A DNA stretch of 64,000 nucleotides from RZYY01 sp036794825. GTDB lineage: Bacteria > Bacteroidota > Bacteroidia > Bacteroidales > 4484-276. This document shows, one piece after another, positions 7,868-15,290 of this stretch. The notes beneath the pieces are model-generated. The model searched no databases. It was not told where the DNA came from and was given only the letters and a program-made list of their open reading frames with translations. The translations under genes were made by a program, and so were the position numbers. The stretch is from positions 1 through 64,000 of the forward strand of contig DAIRGA010000027.1 of assembly GCA_036794825.1 (NCBI GenBank). Reading direction: 5' to 3'. The first letter of the stretch is position 1, and each line of letters begins with the position of its first letter.

Positions 7868-10687
7868 ATGCAGGTAACCAAAGAACAGGCTTATGAACAA
7901 ATCAGGATGCTGATTGAGCGTTTCAGCGAACAGGTTGAAGATTACAAACACAACAAATACAACGAACATCAAACGCGGATTGACTTTATCAACCCGTTCT
8001 TCAAAGCGCTGGGATGGGACATGGACAACACGCAGGGTCATGCCGAAGCCTACCGCGAAGTGATACACGAGGACAAAGTGAAGGTGGGCGGCGTAACCAA
8101 AGCACCCGACTATGGCTTTACCCTTTTCGGCCAGAGGAAGTTCTTTGTGGATGCCAAAAAGCCTTCGGTGAACATTAAAGACGACCTGGCGCCCGCTTAC
8201 CAGGTGCGACGATACGGCTGGAGCGCCAAAGTGCCCATCTCCATCGTTACCGATTTTGAAGAGTTCGCCGTTTACGACTGCACCAAAAAGCCGAAACCTG
8301 CCGATAAAGCCTCCGTAGCGCGCATCAAATACCTGACTTTTGACCAGTACCTCGATGAGTTCGATTTTCTGTGGGATGTATTCGCTAAGGAAAATCTCCC
8401 GAAAGGCCGCTTCGACAAGTATGTGCAAAGCGATACTTCAAAAAAGGGAACTGCCACCGTTGACGACGAATTTCTCAAATCCATCGAAGAATGGCGCAGG
8501 TACCTGGCCACCACCATTGCCCTGCGCAACAAAACGCTGAGCGAGGACGAGCTGAACTTTGCCGTGCAGAAAACCATTGACCGCATTATTTTTCTTCGCA
8601 TGTGCGAGGACAGAGGCGTTGAACCTTACGGCGAGCTCAAAAAAGCTGCCGAAAAAGGCGATGTGAACCAAAACCTGCTCAGACTTTACAAAATTGCCGA
8701 CGACAAATACAATTCCGGATTGTTCGACTTTGAACATGACAGCATCACGCCCGGCCTGACCATTGACAACAAAGCGCTGAAAACCATCATCAAAGAGTTG
8801 TATTATCCGCACTGCGAGTATGAGTTTTCGGTGATGCCAGCCGACATACTCGGCAGCGTTTACGAGCGCTTCCTCGGGAAAACCATCCGGCTAACACCTG
8901 GCCACTTTGCAAAAATTGAAGAGAAACCCGAAGTGCGTAAAGCCGGCGGGGTGTATTACACGCCAAAATATGTGGTGGACTACATTGTGCAAAACACTGT
9001 GGGAAAGTTGCTCGAAGGGAAAACCCCTACTGAGGTGGAGAAAATCAAAATTTGCGACCCCGCCTGCGGCTCCGGCTCATTCCTGATTGGCGCTTACCAG
9101 TTTATACTCGACTGGCATTTGCAGTATTACACCGAAAACCCGCCCAAAAAGACCAGGCAAAACCCGCTGACGCCCGACGGCAATCTGACCACCGCCGAAA
9201 AAAAGCGCATCCTGCTCAACAACATCTTTGGTGTGGATATAGACGCCCAGGCTGTGGAAGTTACCAGGCTTAACCTGCTGCTCAAAGCCCTCGAAGGCGA
9301 AACACAGGCCTCCATCAGCCAGCAGCTCTCGTTTTTTCACGACCGGGTGCTGCCCAACCTCGGCAACAACATCAAATGCGGAAACTCACTGATCGGCTCC
9401 GACTTTTACGACAACCAACTTGACCTTTTTCCCAACCAGATGAAAAAAATCAACGCCTTCGACTGGAGACAGGGCTTCCCTGAAATCTTCCGGCAGGGAG
9501 GATTTGATGCAGTGATTGGGAATCCGCCATACATACAATTGTCTTTATTTGAATGGTTTGACCCAGATCAGAAAAAATATGTGCTTGAACATTATTGTTC
9601 ATCAATGGGACGTCTCAATACTTTCGGCTTTTTTATTGAAAAAGGAATTGACTTACTCAAAAGCAGCGGGAATCTCGGATATATAATCCCAAATACAATT
9701 CTTACGCAGGAGTACTATCAACAATTGCGAAAACTTATCTTGACTGAGACTTCCATAAGAGAAATTGTAGTTTATCCTAAAATGGTTTTTGCAGACGCTG
9801 TAGTTGAGACCATTACCCTTTTGTTGACAAAACAAGATATTGGAGAAAAAGTAAAAATTACTGAATGCCACAGTGTGACAAGTTATTTTTCAAAGCAACT
9901 TGATAAATCTGTTTTTCAAAAATCCTATCAGAATCAATTTCTTGTAAAAGTAAATGCAGAAATTTTAGATATCAGAAATACCTTTGATGCAAAGCGATTG
10001 AAAATTGGCGATGTTGCAGAGGTGAATCAGGCAATCGCACTAAAAAAGGACCGTGCAGCATTTATTTACAAGTCAAATGATGGTAATGATTACAAACCAC
10101 TTCTGGATGGTCGTGATATTAACAGGTATTCATTGAGCTGGCCTGGCAATTACCTTAAATATGATCTTAACACGATTCATAGCTGTAAACGAGAGGATAT
10201 TTTTGTTGCCAAGGAAAAAATATTCTTCAGACGCGTTTCATCTAATCTGATAGCAACATTAGATACAAGCCAGTATTACGCTTTAAATACCCTTGTTGTG
10301 ATCAATTTAAAACCTAAAATAGAATTTGATATTCGATATTTGTTAGCCATTTTCAACTCAAAAGCTGTGAATTGGTACTACAACAGTTTTTTCAAATCCA
10401 CTAAAAAGGTATTTTCTGAGATTCAAGCTCGTTCAGTTAAGCAAATTCCAGTCCCACCGATTGATCTGTCAGATATTAGACAAATAGCAATCCACGAAAA
10501 AATCGTTGCTTTGGTTAACAACCTCCTCGAACTCTACAAGCAACTGCAAACAACCCGGCTTGAGACGCAACGCGAGCAGCTACAGCGCACCATTGACCAT
10601 ACCGAGCGGAAGATTGATGAGTTGGTGTATGCGCTTTACGGATTGAGCCAGGAGGAGATTGAAATTATCGAAAATAGCCTTAAATAA
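7868..10687 (+). CDS. Fused type IIG restriction-modification enzyme (Eco57I-like)
   Basis: Single-chain restriction endonuclease and adenine methyltransferase, 939 residues. Residues about 35-160 form an HsdR_N-like PD-(D/E)XK nuclease: P80-D81, then D95-A96-K97 in KFFVDAKKP. A helical linker leads to an N6-adenine methyltransferase with motif I DPACGSG at 397-403 and motif IV NPPY at 552-555. The part after about 620 is a TaqI-like target recognition region, and the C-terminus is a coiled coil (residues about 880-920). The DNA composition shifts to AT-rich across the recognition region (about 9530-10480), as expected if recognition domains are exchanged. No separate specificity or methylase gene is adjacent. 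PglX of BREX has a related fold but the pglZ/brxC partners are absent. Confidence 0.9.
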   Translation: MQVTKEQAYEQIRMLIERFSEQVEDYKHNKYNEHQTRIDFINPFFKALGWDMDNTQGHAEAYREVIHEDKVKVGGVTKAPDYGFTLFGQRKFFVDAKKPSVNIKDDLAPAYQVRRYGWSAKVPISIVTDFEEFAVYDCTKKPKPADKASVARIKYLTFDQYLDEFDFLWDVFAKENLPKGRFDKYVQSDTSKKGTATVDDEFLKSIEEWRRYLATTIALRNKTLSEDELNFAVQKTIDRIIFLRMCEDRGVEPYGELKKAAEKGDVNQNLLRLYKIADDKYNSGLFDFEHDSITPGLTIDNKALKTIIKELYYPHCEYEFSVMPADILGSVYERFLGKTIRLTPGHFAKIEEKPEVRKAGGVYYTPKYVVDYIVQNTVGKLLEGKTPTEVEKIKICDPACGSGSFLIGAYQFILDWHLQYYTENPPKKTRQNPLTPDGNLTTAEKKRILLNNIFGVDIDAQAVEVTRLNLLLKALEGETQASISQQLSFFHDRVLPNLGNNIKCGNSLIGSDFYDNQLDLFPNQMKKINAFDWRQGFPEIFRQGGFDAVIGNPPYIQLSLFEWFDPDQKKYVLEHYCSSMGRLNTFGFFIEKGIDLLKSSGNLGYIIPNTILTQEYYQQLRKLILTETSIREIVVYPKMVFADAVVETITLLLTKQDIGEKVKITECHSVTSYFSKQLDKSVFQKSYQNQFLVKVNAEILDIRNTFDAKRLKIGDVAEVNQAIALKKDRAAFIYKSNDGNDYKPLLDGRDINRYSLSWPGNYLKYDLNTIHSCKREDIFVAKEKIFFRRVSSNLIATLDTSQYYALNTLVVINLKPKIEFDIRYLLAIFNSKAVNWYYNSFFKSTKKVFSEIQARSVKQIPVPPIDLSDIRQIAIHEKIVALVNNLLELYKQLQTTRLETQREQLQRTIDHTERKIDELVYALYGLSQEEIEIIENSLK

Positions 10688-10717
10688 TCAATAAACACTT
10701 AAATTATTTGATTGACT

Positions 10718-11362
10718 ATGAACAGAACATTAAGAATTACCGGAACCGGAAAACTATCGGTAACGCCGGATACTGTTACAATTGACTTCCCAATCGAAGC
10801 TCTCGATTATCAGTACGAACAGGCAGTTATAAAAGTTAACAATGCAGTAAACAAGTTGAAAGAAATCCTAAGTGAGCTGGGTTCGGATGCAAACCAGTTG
10901 AAGACAAACAACTTTAGAGTGAACCGTGAAACACGTTACAACAAAAAACTGGAAATTCATGAATTTGCAGGTTTCTCGGCAAAGCATGATATGTCTTTAG
11001 AGGTGGCATTCGACAATAAATTGATCCATGATATTCTACAAAAAATCGTAGCATCTGACATTGATGTGGATTTTAGAATCAATTTTACGGTAAGTGATAA
11101 AAAGAGCGCAGTTGACCGACTGATTGGCAATGCGATAGAGGATGCGGCTGATAAGGCTAAATTGATAGCCAAGGCATCAGGAATTGTACTAAAGGAAATC
11201 CTCAGCATTGATTACGCGTTTTCAGAAGTTAGATTCAGGTCTGATTTTGACATGGTGTATGATACAAATGAAATGCTGAGTGAGGTATCATCAGCGCCCG
11301 ACATATCGCCATCGGATATTAACTTAAGCGAAAATGTAACTATCACCTGGAGAATTGAATAG
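10718..11362 (+). CDS. SIMPL (DUF541) domain protein
   Basis: Protein of 214 residues from the ATG at 10718. It matches the SIMPL family: an N-terminal GTGKLSVTPDTVTIDF strand motif, the middle LSELGSDANQLKTNNFRVN block and the C-terminal AADKAKLIAKASGIVLKEI helix. SIMPL proteins are usually periplasmic or secreted, but no signal peptide is visible here, so this copy may be cytosolic. Its role is unknown. It follows the restriction gene by 30 bases in the same direction and may be co-transcribed. It is the last ordinary gene before the phage-fragment region. Confidence 0.8.
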   Translation: MNRTLRITGTGKLSVTPDTVTIDFPIEALDYQYEQAVIKVNNAVNKLKEILSELGSDANQLKTNNFRVNRETRYNKKLEIHEFAGFSAKHDMSLEVAFDNKLIHDILQKIVASDIDVDFRINFTVSDKKSAVDRLIGNAIEDAADKAKLIAKASGIVLKEILSIDYAFSEVRFRSDFDMVYDTNEMLSEVSSAPDISPSDINLSENVTITWRIE

Positions 11363-11471
11363 AACGAAAATACTGAATTGAGCCTGCATTATTTTGCTTC
11401 GTTTGACTTAACACTAACTATTGGAATCTGTCATTTCTGATTTTTGCGGATGGCATTTATTGTTATAAATG

Positions 11472-11545
11472 TATCTTTGCAGCCGAAAGACGTTCAGACC
11501 GGCCACTGTATCGGTAAGTGGATTCGCACCCTGAACGTCTTTTTG
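11472..11545 (+). ncRNA. Hairpin unit A1, putative small RNA
   Basis: TATCTTTG at 11472 fits the Bacteroidota -7 promoter element TAnnTTTG. It is followed within about 10 bases by an outer stem AAAGACGTTCAG/CTGAACGTCTTT, an inner CCACT/AGTGG hairpin and a T5 run. Two more copies (17990, 18582) change stem bases on both sides while keeping pairing, which argues for an RNA structure. Function unknown; a self-standing terminator cannot be excluded. Confidence 0.55.
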
Positions 11546-11654
11546 CATTAGCTGCCTTTGTTACAGAAAGGCAATCAATCGAAGTTATTGTTCATTTTTT
11601 TCGCCAATCTCACCACTTCCCAAAAAGAAAAGATTGGGAGTCAGTTTTATTACA

Positions 11655-11790
11655 TAACTTTGCATCAACTCTTGTGTGTTTACGTATGCCTGTTCTGCTA
11701 CTGTCATTCATGCAGGAGTTTGATTTAAGTAAACCCTGTGGTCACGCGCATCTTAATTCTGGTGTAAACGCATCGCAGGGTTTAGTTTTT
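11655..11790 (+). ncRNA. Hairpin unit B1, putative small RNA
   Basis: TAACTTTG at 11655 is a promoter-like word. The unit ends with a TAAACCCTG/CAGGGTTTA stem enclosing about 40 bases and then TTTTT. A weak CCTG/CAGG hairpin lies upstream. Copy B2 is at 18173 and a diverged 3' half, B3, at 17232. Conservation of the loop sequence CTGGTGTAAACGCATC between B1 and B3 suggests that the loop, not only the stem, matters. Confidence 0.5.
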
Positions 11791-11880
11791 ACATAAAAAT
11801 ATCAATGGCAGTCATGGCTTGAACTCCATTTAATAATTTTCTTGTCTCAAAATGTCGATGTGGTTTGTTGGCTTTTGTTT

Positions 11881-11959
11881 TATCTTTGCTGCCGAAACCT
11901 GTTTAAGTAAACTCTCGGACTGTAGATCCGGGAGGCCATGCTTAAACAGTTTTTTTTTG
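11881..11959 (+). ncRNA. Hairpin unit C1, putative small RNA
   Basis: TATCTTTG at 11881 is followed by CTGTTTAAG pairing with CTTAAACAG, then a T9 run. Inside is an 8-bp stem CTCTCGGA/TCCGGGAG closing a 7-base loop CTGTAGA. That inner arm looks like a tRNA-Tyr anticodon arm, but there are no D or T arms. C2 at 18399 is nearly identical, with one stem mismatch. Confidence 0.5.
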
Positions 11960-12021
11960 CGTTACCTAAGTGCTTAATCTGAATTTGTCTAAGATTTCTG
12001 GATAGTTCACATCACAATACC

Positions 12022-12135
12022 ATGTTGTGTTACTTTTTGCGCGTTGATCCGGATACGCTAAATGATTACCAATGTGCTGAAACCATTAAGCAATTAGCTG
12101 AAATACGGAAACAGGAGAACAAACAAAATGGTTAA
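12022..12135 (+). CDS. Small phage-like protein, 37 residues
   Basis: ATG at 12022, stop TAA at 12133. The sequence (MLCYFLRVDPDTLNDYQCAE, then TIKQLAEIRKQENKQNG) is polar and helical. Its LxDxxxAETIKQLAEIRKQE pattern resembles the tail of the gpG-like protein at 14560 (SDEEWAQRIKKLEWLRKEGA), a motif that recurs in small Bacteroidota phage proteins. I infer a phage origin. It may be a complete small protein or a remnant. Confidence 0.4.
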   Translation: MLCYFLRVDPDTLNDYQCAETIKQLAEIRKQENKQNG

Positions 12136-12323
12136 TCGAGGTGATTACGTTCTCTGAATCGCTGAGTGAAGATAGATGGATCGGGTGGACATTGGTTCTT
12201 ACCCTTCCCCAGCAGCCAACGGTAAAAAGCGATAAAACTTTCGACGGCAAAGGCTAAAAAATAGAGGGTAAATACAGCCGCCGGCAAGAGGAAAAACAGC
12301 GTTACGATGATGTAAATCAGAAT
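12132..12323 (-). pseudogene. Membrane-protein remnant, no start codon
   Basis: Open minus-strand frame of 63 codons between an upstream stop at 12324-12326 and a stop at 12132-12134. It encodes IYIIVTLFFLLPAAVFTLYF, more hydrophobic residues, then a basic polar tail (RERNHLD). There is no ATG, GTG or TTG near the front, so it is either a remnant or uses a rare start (ATT). It overlaps the 37-residue gene by 4 bases in convergent orientation. Similar tiny membrane proteins occur at 12862, 14041, 14402 and 17413 in the same region. Confidence 0.35.
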
Positions 12324-12356
12324 TTACATAACAAATAATTTGTGCAAAAATAATCA

Positions 12357-12650
12357 ATGGAATTAACCAAAGAACAGATCAGCACCTGCAAAGCAACGCA
12401 TGGTAAGGTGTTTAAGCACACAAGCAAAGATGGCAAAATGTGCCTTCTGAAGTCGCCTGATTTGAATGTAATAGATGCCTGCCGGACAATTAGCGGAGGG
12501 AGTAGCATCAAATTCGATAAGGCGCTGGTGGATAACTGCTGGATTGCCGGTGATGTAGAGTTGCGTAATGCTAGTAAATATCAACTTGGGCTGTTCGACT
12601 GGTTGGGTGGCATCATCGAAAAGGTGGACGAGGATTTGGAGGAGCTTTAA
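12357..12650 (+). CDS. Phage tail assembly chaperone-like protein
   Basis: Protein of 97 residues (ELTKEQISTCKATHGKVFKH... ending VDEDLEEL). The pattern of a short beta-rich N-terminus, a conserved NCWIAGDVELR segment and an acidic C-terminus resembles Bacteroidota phage proteins (DUF6848-like) that occupy the tail-chaperone position before the tape measure gene. A TAATTTGTGC word is just upstream, giving a very short leader. The -1 frame stays open past its stop, which fits the gpG/gpGT type of frameshifted chaperone pair. Function is inferred from family resemblance and context. Confidence 0.55.
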   Translation: MELTKEQISTCKATHGKVFKHTSKDGKMCLLKSPDLNVIDACRTISGGSSIKFDKALVDNCWIAGDVELRNASKYQLGLFDWLGGIIEKVDEDLEEL

Positions 12651-12865
12651 GCCTTGCGAAAATTGAGAGGCCCGGGGCGGGTGATCGCCACGACATCGTC
12701 AAGGCCGTAACATACAAGTACAGAGTAATAAGGGCTTATGTGCGTTATTATTTGAAGTACACTCCCAAAACGATTGACAAAATGAGTATTAAACAACTGG
12801 CAGAGACATTTAACGATTTGCTATTTGTGAGGTCAGGCCGCAGTAGGATGGAACCGGAGGACTAA
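12578..12865 (+). CDS. Possible -1 frameshift extension of tail chaperone
   Basis: In the -1 frame relative to the chaperone gene, there is no stop from 12578 to the TAA at 12863-12865. After the chaperone stop the frame encodes a protein-like sequence (KAVTYKYRVIRAYVRYYLKY, then KMSIKQLAETFNDLLFVRSG). It has no start codon of its own near the front; the only ATG gives a 27-residue tail. This is the layout of tail chaperone frameshift products. The only A-rich slip site I see is GAA-AAG at 12618-12623, which is not a canonical heptamer. A simple indel is the other explanation. Confidence 0.4.
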   Translation: MSTWAVRLVGWHHRKGGRGFGGALSLAKIERPGAGDRHDIVKAVTYKYRVIRAYVRYYLKYTPKTIDKMSIKQLAETFNDLLFVRSGRSRMEPED

Positions 12866-13017
12866 AGAAGCCTGATAATACCGTAAATGGCAAGTGCCCC
12901 AAGATAAACTATTCTAAAGCCAATGATCACAATATTAAAGGCCATACCATCAAAACTACCAAAGTAAATGGCAACGATTAAAACGATAATCCAATAGATA
13001 ACAGACATTTTTTTCAT
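12862..13017 (-). CDS. Two-TM small membrane protein, 51 residues
   Basis: ATG at 13017 on the minus strand, TAG at 12862. It begins MKKMSVIYWIIVLIVAIYF and has a second hydrophobic stretch (IVIIGFRIVYLGALAIYGII), with a short loop between them. The size and hairpin topology recall phage holins, but no lysis genes are nearby. It overlaps the end of the tail-chaperone extension by 4 bases in convergent orientation. Identity is inferred from shape only. Confidence 0.4.
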   Translation of the reverse strand: MKKMSVIYWIIVLIVAIYFGSFDGMAFNIVIIGFRIVYLGALAIYGIIRLL

Positions 13018-13034
13018 TTGCCAAAAATAAAAAA

Positions 13035-13267
13035 ATGAGCGGAACGCCAGTACATTACACCAGCGAACTTATTGATAAAGCGTGGAAGCCGCTTGACAAC
13101 TTCATCTCAAAGCTCTAAAAAAGTCTGTTGGTAAGATCATTTCGCAGGTAATATTCAGCAGTTACACCATGAGCCAGGATGAGAAATACAACAACGTACA
13201 GCCGTTTACAATTGAACTGATAAGCGACGACGATGTGGATTTATATAAAAGAGAGAGGATTAATTGA
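13035..13267 (+). pseudogene. Frameshifted small phage gene
   Basis: An ATG at 13035 opens a 27-codon frame ending ...PLDNFISKL-stop. In a second frame the sequence continues without a break as ALKKSVGKIISQVIFSSYT, MSQDEKYNN and DDDVDLYKRERIN, to a TGA at 13265-13267. Adding one base near 13113 would join the two into about 76 residues. I read it as one gene with a single-base deletion. The family is not recognised. An internal ATG at 13172 could still give a 32-residue product. Confidence 0.4.
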
Positions 13268-13574
13268 TGCCTGGAAAACTTTTGACATACCTAATTTTGA
13301 AATCAGGATGCGAATCCACAAACTCCACTGTGAAATCAGGGAAGCTGGTAACCATTTGCCATTTACCACAATCATACGGGAACGAACCGACGGTATCCAC
13401 GCGAATGTCCTCAAAACTGGTAACAATTTGCACCTGGAAATCGGCAAAGCTTTCGACCACCTGCACACGACCATACAGAGGGATGCTCTTACACTTGCAA
13501 TCAGCAGTAACGGGCTTGTCGGCCTGGGTAAAGCAGGCGGCAATGGCAAACAATATTATGGAGATGAGTTTCAT
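13260..13574 (-). CDS. Secreted DUF6150-like (septoil-knot) protein, paralogue 1
   Basis: Protein of 104 residues with a signal peptide (MKLISIILFAIAACFTQA) and a mature part built of short repeating strands: GRVQVVESFADFQVQIVTSF, EDIRVDTVGSF, then PDFTVEFVDSHPDFKIRYV. This pattern of V/I-x-(D/T)-S-F-x-D-F-x-V resembles the DUF6150 family, for which a 7(1)-knotted fold has been described. Function unknown. A paralogue with the same CGxWQ centre and the same GVN/GIN end is at 16347. TAAATTTGC lies just upstream of the start and fits TAnnTTTG, so this gene probably has its own promoter. Confidence 0.65.
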   Translation of the reverse strand: MKLISIILFAIAACFTQADKPVTADCKCKSIPLYGRVQVVESFADFQVQIVTSFEDIRVDTVGSFPYDCGKWQMVTSFPDFTVEFVDSHPDFKIRYVKSFPGIN

Positions 13575-13584
13575 CAGCGCAAAT

Positions 13585-14062
13585 TTATGTAAATAAAATG
13601 AAACGACCTGCAGCGCATATCGTATTTGGTAATGTTGAAACCGAATCCCTCATTAATGCCAATTCATCGGTTTCGATAGCAGTAACCGGCTCTAACTTGG
13701 AAGGTGTCATTTTGAAGGCCTCTACGCTTTGCGCTGCAACCAAAGGTTTTGGCGGCTTTACGGGCATAGCCCCCTATCTCGTTCAGTTTTTGATCGGTTG
13801 CGCTGGTAATTGCTGCCAGATCGGATAATGAAGATCCCAATTCAATACCTGGCTACATTAAATTCTTAAATCCCTGCCCAAATCCTTCAACAGCCCTTTT
13901 TACAGCATTCAGTTTCAAAAACGAGGCACCAAAACTGATCGCAGATGCTTTGTGTACGTGTAATGTTTTTTGTAACTTTGTTGTCGCAACGGATATGCTA
14001 TCCATAGCAGCATTGCCGTTACTGATAAACTTAATAGTGTATGTTATGCTTTGGTCGCTCAT
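13585..14062 (-). pseudogene. Broken phage tail tape measure protein, N-terminal part
   Basis: The minus-strand frame starting ATG at 14062 (MSDQSITYTIKFISNGNAAM) has the usual beginning of Bacteroidota phage tape measure proteins. It reaches a stop at 13853-13855. The same frame then continues PGIELGSSLSDLAAITSATD and IGGYARKAAKTFG, a core tape-measure motif. A frame change near 13740 continues it as AAQSVEAFKMTPSKLE and ALMRDSVSTLPN. The usual several hundred further residues are absent. At least one stop and one frameshift make it a pseudogene. It is about 160 residues of a protein that is normally over 700. Confidence 0.7.
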
Positions 14063-14214
14063 CGGTGCTTTTGATCTGCTTTGTGGGAATGTTTGGTTTT
14101 GGCCTTACCACTAATCTTTACAGTAATTTTTTGCGCATTTCAAAAAAATCAAACGACATAATTTCTCTCATTTCTGGTGTTTTGTTGGCCATCCTGGTTT
14201 TTTATGCTAGGTAG
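14041..14214 (+). CDS. Two-TM small membrane protein, 57 residues
   Basis: ATG at 14041, TAG at 14212. Two hydrophobic segments (SSVLLICFVGMFGFGLTT and IISLISGVLLAILVFY) flank a polar loop NLYSNFLRISKKSND. The start overlaps the tape-measure start on the other strand by 22 bases. A later in-frame ATG at 14089 would give one weaker first segment. No family recognised; listed because the topology is clear and the codon pattern is acceptable. Confidence 0.35.
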   Translation: MLCFGRSSVLLICFVGMFGFGLTTNLYSNFLRISKKSNDIISLISGVLLAILVFYAR

Positions 14215-14318
14215 CTATTGATTTACAATGGCCTCTTCCTTGCGTATTCAATCCAATTATTGCTATTTTTACGCTTTTCTGATCTTGCAAACTCAGGGTG
14301 TATTTTAAAACATTCTTC

Positions 14319-14405
14319 ATGCTGCTGTTTATCCTAACTATTTACATTACAATTGGTGTTATTTCGGCATTTACCCACCTCGGTAATGGGTTTTTAATTC
14401 GATGA
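14319..14405 (+). CDS. Tiny membrane peptide, 28 residues, ATGA-coupled
   Basis: ATG at 14319, TGA at 14403. It reads MLLFILTIYITIGVISAFTH and ends LGNGFLIR, a single hydrophobic helix. The stop overlaps the next ATG as ATGA, so the two frames look coupled. A real gene of this size cannot be proven by eye. Confidence 0.3.
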   Translation: MLLFILTIYITIGVISAFTHLGNGFLIR

Positions 14406-14563
14406 TTTGGGCAATTCCGCTACTTCCTTTTATGATAATATACTTAATGATATTTGGCGATGAAAAGAAACGTGCAGAGGCATTTTCATTAATCATTACT
14501 CTCTTGTTGCTATTTGTTATTATTTTTTTTATTGTAATATCAATTCAGGAACTTATAGCCTAA
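14402..14563 (+). CDS. Two-TM small membrane protein, 53 residues
   Basis: ATG at 14402, TAA at 14561. Two hydrophobic helices (WAIPLLPFMIIYLMIFG and SLIITLLLLFVIIFFIVISI) are joined by a charged loop DEKKRAEAF. It is coupled to the preceding 28-residue frame through ATGA. It converges with the gpG-like gene, overlapping by 4 bases. Holin- or small-toxin-like topology, function unknown. Confidence 0.35.
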   Translation: MIWAIPLLPFMIIYLMIFGDEKKRAEAFSLIITLLLLFVIIFFIVISIQELIA

Positions 14564-14835
14564 TTACCCTTCGCCCCCTCTTTTCTCAGCCACTCCAGCT
14601 TCTTAATCCTTTGCGCCCACTCTTCATCACTAAGGCTGGCAGGGTTCAGCCTTTTGGCGGGCTTCCATTTGGTGAGGTTCATGTCGGTAAAGCCTTCGTC
14701 GATGAACGACTTTTTGAAGTGGTTCACGGCTTCGATGCCGGCCAGGCGCGGGGCGTCCTTTTCGATGTAACGTTTAACGGCGGCTGCCTGCTGCTTGAGG
14801 TGGCGGGTAAACTGGGTTACTGTGAGGGTGGCCAT
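14560..14835 (-). CDS. Phage virion morphogenesis (gpG-like) protein fragment
   Basis: Protein of 91 residues (MATLTVTQFTRHLKQQAAAV ... WLRKEGAKGN). The central part (AGIEAVNHFKKSFIDEGFTD, then KWKPAKR) matches the Mu gpG / phage virion morphogenesis group. The C-terminal SLSDEEWAQRIKKLEWLRKE is an extra motif seen in small phage proteins. Typical gpG proteins are 140-180 residues, so this is short, and the two parts may be fused pieces. Its GC content is higher than the surrounding membrane-protein genes and close to that of the MuF core. Confidence 0.6.
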   Translation of the reverse strand: MATLTVTQFTRHLKQQAAAVKRYIEKDAPRLAGIEAVNHFKKSFIDEGFTDMNLTKWKPAKRLNPASLSDEEWAQRIKKLEWLRKEGAKGN

Positions 14836-14882
14836 GATTGTTTTAGGTTATTTTTGCTTAGAATTTAAATTGATTTTATGCA

Positions 14883-15131
14883 ATGAAAACTACACAAAAC
14901 GATGTTAATCATTACCTGCTTAGCGAGCTGGTAAGGCTGCGCGCTAAGGCGGAGGCAAATGAAGGTGTACTTCGATTTTTAATTGAACATTACTGGCCTG
15001 AGGCTGCTGAGATGCTTTTGCAAAAAGTTCGTGTAATGGAGCGAAAACGTCTTGAGCAGTTGCTGATAGATCATCCTTTGCTGCGCGGCGATTTTGACGA
15101 TTTATTTCAGCAATTAACTTCTTTGGACTGA
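14883..15131 (+). CDS. Small helical protein, convergent to MuF toxin 1
   Basis: ATG at 14883, TGA at 15129, 82 residues, predicted all-helical: NDVNHYLLSELVRLRAKAEA, then LIEHYWPEAAEMLLQ and ERKRLEQLLIDHPLLRGD. I do not recognise the family. It faces the 3' end of the MuF1 toxin gene. This is the same layout as the 94-residue gene facing MuF2 at 18740. That symmetry makes it a candidate immunity or antitoxin gene, although classical immunity genes are usually codirectional. It could equally be a phage early gene. Confidence 0.5.
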   Translation: MKTTQNDVNHYLLSELVRLRAKAEANEGVLRFLIEHYWPEAAEMLLQKVRVMERKRLEQLLIDHPLLRGDFDDLFQQLTSLD

Positions 15132-15204
15132 TGGTGATGTGGTCTTTTGGTTTGTTTTTCATATTAAATTTCGTTGCTTTTGTCGAAATCGGGTTTTTTT
15201 GGTG

Positions 15205-15290
15205 TAATTTTGCGAACGATAAACGCTGGTTATGATTCGGGCGGAGATGAGAACCGCTTTGCTTGATTAACCAGCGTTTATTATTTTGTT
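15205..15290 (+). ncRNA. Hairpin unit D, putative small RNA
   Basis: TAATTTTG at 15205 is a promoter-like word. A perfect 14-bp stem, ATAAACGCTGGTTA (15219-15232) and TAACCAGCGTTTAT (15268-15281), encloses a GCGG/CCGC inner hairpin and is followed by a T-rich stretch. This repeats the A-unit architecture with unrelated stem bases. The stop codon of the MuF1 toxin gene on the other strand lies inside the 3' arm, so the transcript would be antisense to the toxin 3' end. Confidence 0.5.

Larger units (their letters stand above)
11472..11960 (+). repeat. 490-bp direct duplication, copy 1 (units A1, B1, C1)
   Basis: This stretch is repeated at 17990-18480 with an offset of 6518 bases. From about 11570 to the end the two copies differ at only a handful of positions (for example CACTTCCC versus CACCTCCC, and CTTAAAC versus CTCAAAC). 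The first 75 bases diverge but keep their paired structure. It contains three units, each with a TAnnTTTG word, a hairpin and a T-rich end, plus an extra TCCCAA/TTGGGA stem between A and B. No supported protein gene lies inside it. Confidence 0.85.

Noticed and set aside
7868..10687. BREX pglX methylase
   Set aside because: The enzyme is too short, has its own PD-(D/E)XK nuclease, and no pglZ, brxC or brxL lies near.
11472..11545. Cobalamin riboswitch
   Set aside because: The word GCCACTG occurs, as in B12 riboswitches, but the B12-box and the rest of the conserved core are absent and no gene follows.
11881..11959. tRNA-Tyr gene
   Set aside because: Only an anticodon-arm-like hairpin (GGACTGTAGATCC) is present; there are no D arm, T arm or acceptor stem.
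13233..13596. Plus-strand genes opposite the DUF6150-like gene
   Set aside because: They are shadows of the minus-strand gene, which has a signal peptide, a repeat pattern and a paralogue.
14944..15162. Minus-strand 72-residue gene
   Set aside because: It lies opposite the better supported 82-residue plus-strand gene, and its sequence is low in hydrophobic core and ends in a proline run.
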